Assembly: GCF_954871325.1 (NCBI RefSeq)
Contig: NC_088775.1
Location: forward strand, 42,943,561-43,007,560
DNA: 64,000 bases
From: Gordionus sp. m RMFG-2023
Taxonomy: Eukaryota; Nematomorpha; Gordioida; Chordodea; Parachordodidae
Reading direction: 5' to 3'
The first letter of the stretch is position 1; each line of letters begins with the position of its first letter. Made by a program: the position numbers and the translations under genes. The notes under the pieces were generated by a model. The model was not told the origin of the DNA. It was given only the letters and a program-made list of their open reading frames with translations, and did no database searches. Positions 55,911 through 64,000 of this stretch are shown one piece after another.

Positions 55911-56319
55911 AAAAAAAAAACAAATCGATATTTTCATGCTCATAATCGTTGTTCCTTTTTTCCTGCTTAAAATTTGATAAAAATATGCAAAGTGATTTTT
56001 AAAGATAGTTGTAACTTATGTTAAATTCTAAACTTTTAAGATATGGTTTCACAATTTTATTCCTTAGATTTATAAATTTTAATTCTACATTATAAAAATG
56101 TAATAACCCTGCATTCACAGTTAACAAATATTTTTGTATACTCGTGGCAAAATAATGCTAAGTCTGAATTCAGGGTAGGATTTTTATAAAAAAACTTAAA
56201 AACCATATGAATATTATTTCGTAATATGATACGATACAATCAACATCCTATAAATTTAACGTTAAGATTTTATTTTATATACTATGGTTAAAATGGATTA
56301 CAATCTATATTTTAACCCA
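55911..56319. other. Spacer between facing satellite blocks
   Basis: AT-rich sequence with no gene recognised. It could be the centre of an inverted satellite structure. Confidence 0.4.
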
Positions 56320-56750
56320 TATAAATCAAAAAACTTTAAAAATAACGATTATAACAATTGTCACTTTTCAATGGTATATCTTTATGTTTAATTAACATGT
56401 TTACAATCTATATTTTTATCCATTTGCAACAAAAAAATTCAAAAATTAACAACGATTATGACAATCTATGGTACATCTTCACTGAAATTTTATTTTAACA
56501 TGTTAGCAATTTATATTTTTGCCTTTTTGCATCTAAAAAATTCAAATAATTTTAAAAATAACGATTATGACAATTGTCACTTTTCAATGGTAGATCTTCA
56601 TTAAATTTTAATTTAGCATGTTTACAATCTATATTTTTACCCATTTGAGTCAAAAAACTTTAAAAATAACGATTATGAATTGTCACTTATCAAGGGTACA
56701 TTTCACTGAAATTTTATTTAAACATGTTAGCAATATATATTTTAGCTCAT
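56320..56750 (+). repeat. 119-bp satellite, block 4
   Basis: About 4 units, forward orientation, ending exactly where Gypsy element 3 begins (TGTTATGGCTGG at 56751). Confidence 0.85.
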
Positions 56751-56914
56751 TGTTATGGCTGGCAAGGAGTAAAGCAAGATATTACAAAAAGATTTAAAAT
56801 TTTATTAAATAAATATATTTTTAAAATATTTAACTACAATATAACTGAAAAACTATATTAAATTTATCCTTTATTATATAAAAAAAAACTATTAAATAAT
56901 TAAATGAAAGTAGA

Positions 56915-57090
56915 GTACACGGAAGTGCTGCCCAAATTTTTGGTTATATAAATCTATTAGACGAAAATCGAAAATTTACTGAAAAAGTAGAGTACACGGA
57001 AGTGCTGCCCAAATTTTTGTCTATATAAATCTATTAGAAGAAATTCCAAAAAAGTTTATTAGAAAGCAAGTTACACGAAAGTGCTGCCGA
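56915..57090 (+). promoter_or_regulatory. Leader repeats with TATA-like boxes, Gypsy element 3
   Basis: Three tandem copies of about 75-80 bp, each with ACACG(G/A)AAGTGCTGCC; the first two also have CAAATTTTTG and TATATAAATC. Element 2 has the same words in its leader. Repeated TATA-like boxes ahead of ORF1 recall monomer-type promoters, but this is inference. Confidence 0.55.
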
Positions 57091-57345
57091 TTTTTTTTTT
57101 CAAAAGACGTCAATACACGTAAGAGATTAAAGATTAGCGGAAGGTATTGATTTTTTTTTGAAATTGATAAATGTATATGTGTATTATTGGAGTTTTTACC
57201 TTATTGATTTTATCTTATTGTCTGACATTACAAGTAGTTAAGATATTTTTGGTGAAATTAATTATTAATTTTTTGTGAATATTTTATAAAATTTAGTGTT
57301 GTTAGAGAAATAAATTAGGAAAAATTTAAATACTTAAATATTTTA

Positions 57346-58044
57346 ATGAAGGGTTTTAAAATTACAAAATATGTGGAGTTGCAATATAATGTATTGGGAG
57401 CGGTGGTAGTGTTGATGATATGGTTGTGTAGTTTATATTTTGGAAGGAGAATGCGAAGAGAAAGGAGTATTAGGATTCGTGGGCAATCGTTGTTGGTAGA
57501 GGGGCATAATGGAGAGGATGATAGGTTGGGGAGAGTGACGTGGTTACCGGTTCAAGAAATAATGAAGGGTTGGGTCAATAATGAAGAAATTGACCGGTTA
57601 AAGAACGAGAGGATAGATGACAGACATTTGGATATATACCGTGGACGTCAAGATATGCCAAGGCCGTTCAACAGTGGGGGACAGAGAGGTCGGAATGGTA
57701 GATGTTATAAATGTGGGGAGATGGGTCATATTGCGGTGAATTGTAGAGATGTCAAATGTTTTACGTGTGGGGAGATGGGACATATTTCGACATATTGTCC
57801 GGGCAGAGCAGAGAGAATACGTTGCACGGGTTGTGGAAGATTTGGACATGTGTTAAAGGATTGCCGAGTGGGAAAGGTGGAAACAAGGGCAGGTTTTCCA
57901 CAGAGAGGAGAGTCGTCGGGGGTCGTGAATATGAGGAGTATGACGGAGATAGCTGGAAAAGGAGGAAAGGATATTGGAGAGGAGATGACGTGTTTCAAGT
58001 GCCGAGAAAGGGGACATTGGGCCAGAGATTGTAATAAAGATTGA
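57346..58044 (+). CDS. Gypsy element 3 ORF1: membrane segment plus four zinc knuckles
   Basis: 232 residues. Residues 15-33 form a hydrophobic run (NVLGAVVVLMIWLCSLYFG) followed by RRMRRERS, a typical single-pass anchor with a basic cytosolic side. Residues 34-115 are charged and contain EGHN and WLPVQEIMKGW. Four CCHC knuckles follow at 120-133, 138-151, 160-173 and 216-229 (CYKCGEMGHIAVNC, CFTCGEMGHISTYC, CTGCGRFGHVLKDC, CFKCRERGHWARDC). It sits where gag normally lies, but I see no capsid domain, major homology region or matrix-like part. The anchor and its flanks are also present in elements 1 and 2. A nucleic-acid-binding, membrane-tethered role is inference. Confidence 0.85.
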   Translation: MKGFKITKYVELQYNVLGAVVVLMIWLCSLYFGRRMRRERSIRIRGQSLLVEGHNGEDDRLGRVTWLPVQEIMKGWVNNEEIDRLKNERIDDRHLDIYRGRQDMPRPFNSGGQRGRNGRCYKCGEMGHIAVNCRDVKCFTCGEMGHISTYCPGRAERIRCTGCGRFGHVLKDCRVGKVETRAGFPQRGESSGVVNMRSMTEIAGKGGKDIGEEMTCFKCRERGHWARDCNKD

Positions 58045-58071
58045 CTATATGATGGGAAGGAGAGTAAAATA

Positions 58072-61000
58072 ATGACCGTGGCGTTAGGAGGAGGCAAGAA
58101 AGAGTTGAGAGTTAAAATGTTGCAGCAGGAGGTTCAAAGGGAGTTAATGTATCTGCCGAGTCCAAGGGTATGGTTCGATATCAACGGGAAGATGGTATCT
58201 ATGTTATTTGATACCGGAGCAGCTATTTCGGTGATGGGATATGAGGATTTTAGAAGACTTTGGCCGGGTAGTAATATAATTAGAGACGTTATGCAAGTGA
58301 GGCAGTTTGATGGATCAGAGATGGAGATGATGGGAAGAGTGCATATTGGGGAGGTAGGAAGAGAAGGATGTAAAATGTTGGACTTATGGATAATTAACCG
58401 AGACGTTGAGCCGGTGATGGGATGGGATTGGATTACAAATGTAGGGCCGAGGTATGGATTCTGGGGAGTATTTGCCCGATGGGGAGTATTTGTGGCGATC
58501 GAAGAAGATATTCGGGAAGACTTGATAAATATGGTCCGAGTGAATGAAGAGAAGAGAATGTCGAGAGAAAATTTGGAATGGATGGAGGGCCGAGATAATA
58601 TTGAAGTAGACGATGGAAGATCCATGTTTTGGGGGGAAAGTGAAGAGAATGCGAGAGAATATATGTTGGGGAGAGGTCCGATTTATGTAGATGGAGAAAT
58701 AGGAAATGTCCAAGACAGTAGATATGGAGTATTGAGGCCGCTGGTTAGTGAGAAGAAGGGAGAGAATTTTGTAGAACAAGGAGTTGCGAAAAATTTGTGG
58801 GGGTGTGGAGAGGGAATAAAGGATGTCCAAAAGGAGGTGGAGAAGTTAGTGGAGAGGTATGGAGAAATATTTGAGGAAGAGTTGGGTTGTTTGAAGGGTT
58901 ATGAGGTGGAGATTCGGATGAAGGAGGGAAGTGTGCCGAAGTATTGTGCTGTACGTCGTGTACCTTTTGAATGGAGGCGAGAGGTAGAGCAAGAGTTGGA
59001 TAGATGGGTAAAGGAAGATATTGTATGTCCGGTCGAATATAGCGAGTGGGCGACACCTTTAGTACCGGTGAAAAAGGCTAATGGGAAGTTGAGATTATGT
59101 GCAGATTTCCGAGTAACATTGAATCCGTGGGTAGTGGAAGTAAAATATCCGTTACCGAGGATAGAGGAGATATTGGCGAATTTGAAGGGGAGTTTATATT
59201 TTTCGAAGGTGGATTTTTCTAATGCGTATTTGCAGTTGAAGGTAAGGAAGGAGATGCAGAAGTTGCTGACCATAACTACGCCCAAGGGACTATTTGCGTT
59301 TAAGAGATTGCCGTTTGGGTTGAGTGTTTCGGCACCCATATTTCAGAGGACAATGGCGGCCGTTTTTCAGGGTTTGGAGGGAGTATTTTATTATATGGAC
59401 GATGTCTTGATAACAGGTATTACGCAGGAGGAGCATAATAGGAGGCTAGAGGAGGTATTTTGGAGAATCAAAGAGAAGGGATTGCGTGCTAGTAGAGAGA
59501 AAAGCGTGTTTGGAGTAATGGAGGTTGTTTATTTGGGTCATCGGATTAATGGAGTAGAGGTTAGACCGTTGGATAAGAATATGGTGGGTATTGCAAACAT
59601 GTTGAGGCCGAAATGCAAGTCGGAAATACAGTCTTTTCTGGGAATGGTTAACTATTATCACAGGTTTGTAGAGAATTTTGCGGAGATAGCGGCACCTTTG
59701 TACCAGTTGTTGAAAAAGGGAGAGAGATTTGATTGGGGAGATGAACAGGAGGAGGCGTTTGAGGAGTTGAAGTGCCGGATTGGAAAAGAGCCCGTCTTAG
59801 TGTGTTTTAATAATGAACTGGAGGTGATATTGGCGGTAGATGCGTCTCAAAGGGGAGTAGGAGGAGCGTTATTGCATCGTATAGAAGAGCTGGAGAGACC
59901 GGTGTTATTTTTTTCTAGAATTTTTAGGGCCGCGGAGACGAGATATTCGGTAATTGAGCAAGAGGCATTAGCTGTAATTTTCGGATTGACAAAGTGTCGG
60001 GAGTATTTGATTGGGCGTCGTTTTGTAGTCTATACGGATCATAAGCCGTTGATTCATTTATTCCGGAAGGATAACAAGGAGTTGATGATGTCGCCGAGGT
60101 TGCAGAGGTGGTTATTGATGGTGGGTAGTTTTGACATGGAGATGAGATATCGTAGAGGCCGAGAAAATTATTTGCCGGACATAATGTCGAGATGCGGAGC
60201 AGGGGAGGATGTGGAAGAAGGTAGTACGGAGGAGATGTGTAAGAAGGAGGTAGCGATGGTCATGGTGGTATCGAGAATGTTGAAGGGAGGTCCGGTAACG
60301 TGGGAGGAGATTCGGAAAGAGACGCAAAAAGATAGGGATTTGAGTCGAATAAAAGAATGTATAATGGGCCGGAAGTCGTGGAAAGAAGGAGATAGAGCTT
60401 ATAAAAATGTTGGAGGAGAATTGACGGTGATGGACGAATGTGTAGTCCGGGGAAATAGGGCAGTGATACCTGGGAAGTTGAGAGGAATGGTTTTAACAAT
60501 GTTGCATGCAGGTCATCAGGGAATGGAGCGTATGAAACAATGGGGACGAGAATATGTATGGTGGCCGAGGATGAATGTGGAGATTGAGGAACTAGCAAGA
60601 CAATGTGTAGTATGCAATACTTGGGCCAGGATGCCAGCAAGAGATAGAGAAGGGACTTGGCCGAAAACAACGGAGCCATGGGAGAGGGTTCATGTCGATT
60701 TCTTCGAGTATGAAAAAAAGGATTATTTTCTAGTGGTTGATGCATTTTCTAAATGGGTGGAGTTTGAAGTTGTAGGAGGGTTGACAACGCAAGTAGTGGT
60801 CAGAAAATTGAAGAATTTGTGGGCAAAGTTTGGAGTGGCTAAATCAATCGTGTCTGACGGTGGACCAGCGTTTAGTAGTGCAGAGTTTGCGAAATTTTGC
60901 AAAGAAAATAGGATACGGCATATTTTATCTCCTCCATACCACCCAAGCTCCAATGGGCAGGCAGAGCGGATGGTGGGGTTGGTGAAAGATTGGTTACGAA

Positions 61001-61359
61001 AGGCAAAGTATGGGAAGGGAGAAGTATGGACGTCGGTGATGTATTATAATAATAGTAGGAGGGGAGAGGATTTGTCTCCAGCAGAGAAGTTTTTAGGGCG
61101 CAGAACGAGGATTGGGTTAGATGCTCTGAGGCCAGAGTCTGAGGGTCCGAGGAGAGAACGGGAGGAGGAGGGACTAGCAAAGTTTATGGTGGGACAGTCG
61201 GTGTGGGCGAGGGTATATGGTGAAAAGGAGAAATGGCGAGCCGGAGTTGTGATGGAAAGGGTGGGAAAAAAGTTAAGTCGGGTCCGTTTTCAGGATGGTA
61301 AGGTTGGTGTAAGACATGAAGATCAGATACGCAGAGGAACGGAAGCGGGGCGAAAGTGA
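58072..61359 (+). CDS. Gypsy element 3 pol polyprotein (PR-RT-RNaseH-IN)
   Basis: 1,095 residues, open throughout. Aspartic protease with DTG at 47-49; an acidic linker of about 170 residues; reverse transcriptase with LRLCADFRVTLNPWV, LPFGLSVSAP and YMDD at 441-444; RNase H around 585-700 (VDASQRGVGG, YSVIEQEALAV, YTDHKPL); integrase zinc-binding HHCC domain at about 811-851; integrase core with DDE acids near 875 (VHVDFF), 929 (VSDGGPAF) and 964 (SNGQAERM); a C-terminal region without a chromodomain. The domain order RT-RNaseH-IN places it in Ty3/Gypsy. It lies in the same frame as ORF1, 27 bases after it; how it is expressed is unknown. Long open frames on the other strand are shadows. Confidence 0.95.
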   Translation: MTVALGGGKKELRVKMLQQEVQRELMYLPSPRVWFDINGKMVSMLFDTGAAISVMGYEDFRRLWPGSNIIRDVMQVRQFDGSEMEMMGRVHIGEVGREGCKMLDLWIINRDVEPVMGWDWITNVGPRYGFWGVFARWGVFVAIEEDIREDLINMVRVNEEKRMSRENLEWMEGRDNIEVDDGRSMFWGESEENAREYMLGRGPIYVDGEIGNVQDSRYGVLRPLVSEKKGENFVEQGVAKNLWGCGEGIKDVQKEVEKLVERYGEIFEEELGCLKGYEVEIRMKEGSVPKYCAVRRVPFEWRREVEQELDRWVKEDIVCPVEYSEWATPLVPVKKANGKLRLCADFRVTLNPWVVEVKYPLPRIEEILANLKGSLYFSKVDFSNAYLQLKVRKEMQKLLTITTPKGLFAFKRLPFGLSVSAPIFQRTMAAVFQGLEGVFYYMDDVLITGITQEEHNRRLEEVFWRIKEKGLRASREKSVFGVMEVVYLGHRINGVEVRPLDKNMVGIANMLRPKCKSEIQSFLGMVNYYHRFVENFAEIAAPLYQLLKKGERFDWGDEQEEAFEELKCRIGKEPVLVCFNNELEVILAVDASQRGVGGALLHRIEELERPVLFFSRIFRAAETRYSVIEQEALAVIFGLTKCREYLIGRRFVVYTDHKPLIHLFRKDNKELMMSPRLQRWLLMVGSFDMEMRYRRGRENYLPDIMSRCGAGEDVEEGSTEEMCKKEVAMVMVVSRMLKGGPVTWEEIRKETQKDRDLSRIKECIMGRKSWKEGDRAYKNVGGELTVMDECVVRGNRAVIPGKLRGMVLTMLHAGHQGMERMKQWGREYVWWPRMNVEIEELARQCVVCNTWARMPARDREGTWPKTTEPWERVHVDFFEYEKKDYFLVVDAFSKWVEFEVVGGLTTQVVVRKLKNLWAKFGVAKSIVSDGGPAFSSAEFAKFCKENRIRHILSPPYHPSSNGQAERMVGLVKDWLRKAKYGKGEVWTSVMYYNNSRRGEDLSPAEKFLGRRTRIGLDALRPESEGPRREREEEGLAKFMVGQSVWARVYGEKEKWRAGVVMERVGKKLSRVRFQDGKVGVRHEDQIRRGTEAGRK

Positions 61360-62649
61360 CAGGGGCAAGAGGTCAACGAGAGGTCCGAAGTTCAAAAAAT
61401 ATATATAGGTCAAGGTCACGGGGGTGGTGTAGGTGGTCGTTCCGGAAGGCGGAAGGGAAAGGGGAAGTATGATATAAAGAGGGGTATATATATATATAAG
61501 GTGGGAATATAAGTCAAAGTATGATCGAGTCAAATTGTAAAGAAAAATTATAATGTATCAGAGTAAAATAGTAAAAGGAAAATTGTTTTTTTTTAATTTT
61601 TTTTTTTTTTTTTGTGTGAAATTTGGTGGAGCTGAAATAAATATTAGAGAAATGTTTAAAAAATGTTGAATTAAATAAATTAAGGAGAAATAAATTATTA
61701 AAAAAAAAAATATTTTTTTGGAAGTTTAGGTTAAATAAAATAATGTAAAGGGAAAAGGGTTTTGAAAGTGTATATTAAGTAAAATAAATTTTCGAAATAT
61801 ATTTGGTGGAATAAACCGGTAACGAAGAAGGAATAAGCGGCGGAATAATATTGAAGCGAAAATAGTTGAAGGTTCTTGTGGTAAACGGAGGGGCGGAGGC
61901 AGGAATAGAATGGGTATGAATAATGGGAATAGGTGGATGGGATGATGTAATAAAGAGAAGTATTGAGAAAAATAAAAATTAATTTAAAAAAAAAAAAAAA
62001 AAAGTAATGGTAAAAAAAAATTAATAACGGGGTTAGGGTTGAGTGATTTGTATTATAATGTTTTTTATATTATAATGTTAATAACGGGGTTAGGGTTGAG
62101 TGATTTGTATTATAATGTTTTTTATATTATAATGTTGTATTTTGTTGGCAGGGAATAGTGAATTCAAAGGAAAAAATAATAATAATAATAATAAGATGTT
62201 AATAAAGGGAGTAATGGTTGTTTGTTGTTTTTAATTTTTCTTAAGAGAAAAATAGTAGGAGTTAAGGTTAAATGATAAAAAATATAATAAATAAAAGTTT
62301 TTCTGTTAACGAAAATAGAGAGAGAAAGAGGAAAAAAAAAATAGAGTTAGGAAGATGGGGTATTGAAATATAAAGGAAATGATTTACGAGTAAGAGAGTG
62401 TTGAGAAAAGGAAAATTTTGAATAAGTAAGAGAAGAAGAAAACATAAAATTCATAATTTTATTCGGTAGAGGAAAATATCATTTTATTCGGTATGCCGAT
62501 TATTAATAAGTAAGTCGTTATATATATATATGCAAGGAGAGTGATGAGGAAAGGGGAGGGAAGAAAAGGGGGAAAGCAGAATAAAATAAAATAATAATAA
62601 GAGAAGGTAAATGATTATGTGATATAGATATGTAGACCTGGGTACTCAT
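61360..62649. other. Non-coding stretch between pol and the 3' ORF, Gypsy element 3
   Basis: Purine- and A/T-rich, with a 57-bp tandem duplication at about 62021-62135 (TAATAACGGGGTTAGGGTTG... twice). No credible gene. Element 1 has a comparable stretch in the same place. Confidence 0.55.
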
Positions 62650-63042
62650 TTGATGCGAAATACGATAATTAGTGCGGATATGGAACCGCTTGCTAGTGAA
62701 TGGAGGGCTTTAGCCCAGGAAGGCACGAGATCAATGGAGGGGAAAAGAAGACCATCAGAGCACTCAAGGGAAACGGTACGTGAAGAAAGAGACAGGGTGA
62801 TATGTTATGGTTGTGGAATGGCGGGACATATCCGCCGGTGGTGTCCCAAGGAACGGTTTGATACTATGGGAGGGCGAACCTGGAAGGAGTCGGAGCCAAC
62901 GTCCGCATCTTCCGATAACAGAGCAATACAATCAGATCAACGAATGGCGTCGGACACGCCAGTGTTACGGGTAGGAGAAGATGAGTATAGGCAGTTGTTG
63001 GGGCCAACGAGGTCCGATAAAGGGGGGAAATGTCATAAATGA
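62650..63042 (+). CDS. Gypsy element 3, 3' zinc-knuckle ORF
   Basis: 130 residues, downstream of pol. One CCHC knuckle at 52-65 (CYGCGMAGHIRRWC), a charged N-terminal part with DMEPLASEWRALAQEG, and a hydrophilic tail. No signal peptide or membrane segment, so it does not look like an envelope. Element 1 has a related ORF in the same place (8868-9390). A nucleocapsid-like or RNA-binding role is plausible; whether it also replaces the missing capsid cannot be judged. The start codon is the first Met of the open frame; the second Met is next to it. Confidence 0.7.
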   Translation: MMRNTIISADMEPLASEWRALAQEGTRSMEGKRRPSEHSRETVREERDRVICYGCGMAGHIRRWCPKERFDTMGGRTWKESEPTSASSDNRAIQSDQRMASDTPVLRVGEDEYRQLLGPTRSDKGGKCHK

Positions 63043-64000
63043 GTGACATATTTGATGATATTTATTGCGTGAACATTAATAAATAAATTGTGCAGGTTCA
63101 TTATTAGACCGTATTTTAATATTTTGTTTTATTTTATTTTTAGATATCGAAATTAAGTTTTGTTAAATCATAATGAGATTGTATTTTATGCGCTTCCCTA
63201 TAAAAGGGAAGCGAAATATTATAAAAATTATTAACTATTTTATTTTTGTTTTTAATATATTTTTTTTGGTTGTAATAGTAAATTTTGAAATAAAATTATT
63301 CGTTTTTTTTGTGTGGGAAATTCAATAAAATTATTATACTCGGAGTTTTGCTTTCTATCACACAAAAACAAACGAATAATTTTATTTCAAAATTTACTAT
63401 TACAACCAAGAACTATCACGTTGTGCCGTATAAGTCCGAATAGAAAGCAAAACTCCGAGTATAATAATTTTATTGAATTTCCCACACAAAAAAAACGAAT
63501 AATTTTATTTCAAAATTTACTATTACAACCAAAAAAAATATATTAAAAACAAAAATAAAATAGTTAATAATTTTTATAATATTTCGCTTCCCTTTTATAG
63601 GGAAGCGCATAAAATACAATCTCATTATGATTTAACAAAACTTAATTTCGATATCTAAAAATAAAATAAAACAAAATATTAAAATACGGTCTAATAATGA
63701 ACCTGCACAATTTATTTATTAATGTTCACGCAATAAATATCATCAAATATGTCACTCATTTATGACATTTCCCCCCTTTATCGGACCTCGTTGGCCCCAA
63801 CAACTGCCTATACTCATCTTCTCCTACCCGTAACACTGGCGTGTCCGACGCCATTCGTTGATCTGATTGTATTGCTCTGTTATCGGAAGATGCGGACGTT
63901 GGCTCCGACTCCTTCCAGGTTCGCCCTCCCATAGTATCAAACCGTTCCTTGGGACACCACCGGCGGATATGTCCCGCCATTCCACAACCATAACATATCA
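62798..64000. repeat. Perfect palindrome with 561-bp arms at the window end
   Basis: 62798-63358 and 63440-64000 are reverse complements with no mismatch that I could find; the 81-bp spacer is 63359-63439. Position x pairs with 126798 minus x, right up to the last base of the window, so the true arms may be longer. The right arm carries the 3' zinc-knuckle ORF on the minus strand. The spacer contains a partial copy of arm sequence (AACGAATAATTTTATTTCAA). Confidence 0.95.

Larger units (their letters stand above)
56751..63358 (+). mobile_element. Ty3/Gypsy-type element 3, looks nearly whole in its coding part
   Basis: Best preserved member of the clade of elements 1 and 2. Starts TGTTATGG at the satellite edge. 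Parts: tandem leader repeats (about 56915-57090), ORF1 (57346-58044), pol (58072-61359), a 1.3-kb AT-rich stretch, and a 3' zinc-knuckle ORF (62650-63042). The LTRs could not be delimited, because the 3' side runs into a palindrome that ends the window. Coding parts show no obvious break, so it is probably young. GC content is clearly higher than in element 1. Confidence 0.85.

Noticed and set aside
58134-61533. Several long open frames on the minus strand opposite Gypsy pol
   Set aside because: Shadows of the GA-rich pol sequence; translations are Ser/Pro/Leu/Thr-rich and match nothing known.
62021-62135. GGGTTAGGGTT motif as telomeric repeat
   Set aside because: The motif occurs only once in each copy of a 57-bp tandem duplication, so it is not a telomere array.
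62650-63042. The 3' ORF of Gypsy element 3 as an envelope gene
   Set aside because: It has no signal peptide, membrane segment or Cys-rich ectodomain; instead it has one zinc knuckle.

Overview
The window is animal nuclear DNA, very AT-rich and crowded with transposable elements. Two things show this: a host gene split by GT-AG introns, and many eukaryote-type elements (Ty3/Gypsy LTR elements, hAT and other cut-and-paste transposons, a LINE, MITEs, satellites). The species cannot be named from the sequence. Element content and base composition would suit an invertebrate such as an arthropod, but that is inference.

Layout. 1-0.73 kb: the 3' end of an old hAT-type transposase. 0.85-1.12 kb: a 25-bp tandem array. 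1.5-11.1 kb: a 119-bp satellite split by a degraded Ty3/Gypsy element with both LTRs (2761-9912). 11.3-19.0 kb: a second, minus-strand element of the same Gypsy clade, with minisatellites, a G-rich MITE and a piece of an unrelated Gypsy element lodged in it. 19.0-20.8 kb: AT-rich spacer.

20.79-52.91 kb: one host gene on the + strand, DNA polymerase kappa (POLK, Y-family translesion polymerase). Ten exons give 537 codons, all with GT-AG junctions in matching phase; the 3' end of the gene was not found. Two introns are only 40 and 44 bp, while two are about 12.5 kb and filled with transposons. Intron 3 holds a hAT element with an exact 8-bp target duplication. Intron 6 holds an element whose inverted ends are arrays of a GCGAATGCATTA-type repeat, plus inverted Gypsy gag and LTR fragments. 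Intron 8 holds a nested set: a 6.76-kb long-TIR transposon, a 2.25-kb relative inserted in its left TIR, a LINE in its right TIR, and next to it a 3.5-kb hAT element.

52.9-56.75 kb: repeats, including two facing blocks of the 119-bp satellite. 56.75 kb to the end: the best preserved member of the first Gypsy clade. It has ORF1 with an N-terminal membrane segment and four zinc knuckles, an open 1,095-codon pol, and a separate zinc-knuckle ORF 3' of pol. The window ends in a perfect palindrome with 561-bp arms, either a very recent inverted duplication or an assembly artefact.

Strongest candidates for new biology: (1) the Gypsy clade with an ORF1 that looks membrane-anchored, no capsid I can recognise and a 3' zinc-knuckle ORF, whose three copies all touch the same satellite; (2) a long-TIR DDE-like transposon family with 4-bp target duplications; (3) the element ending in GCGAA arrays.
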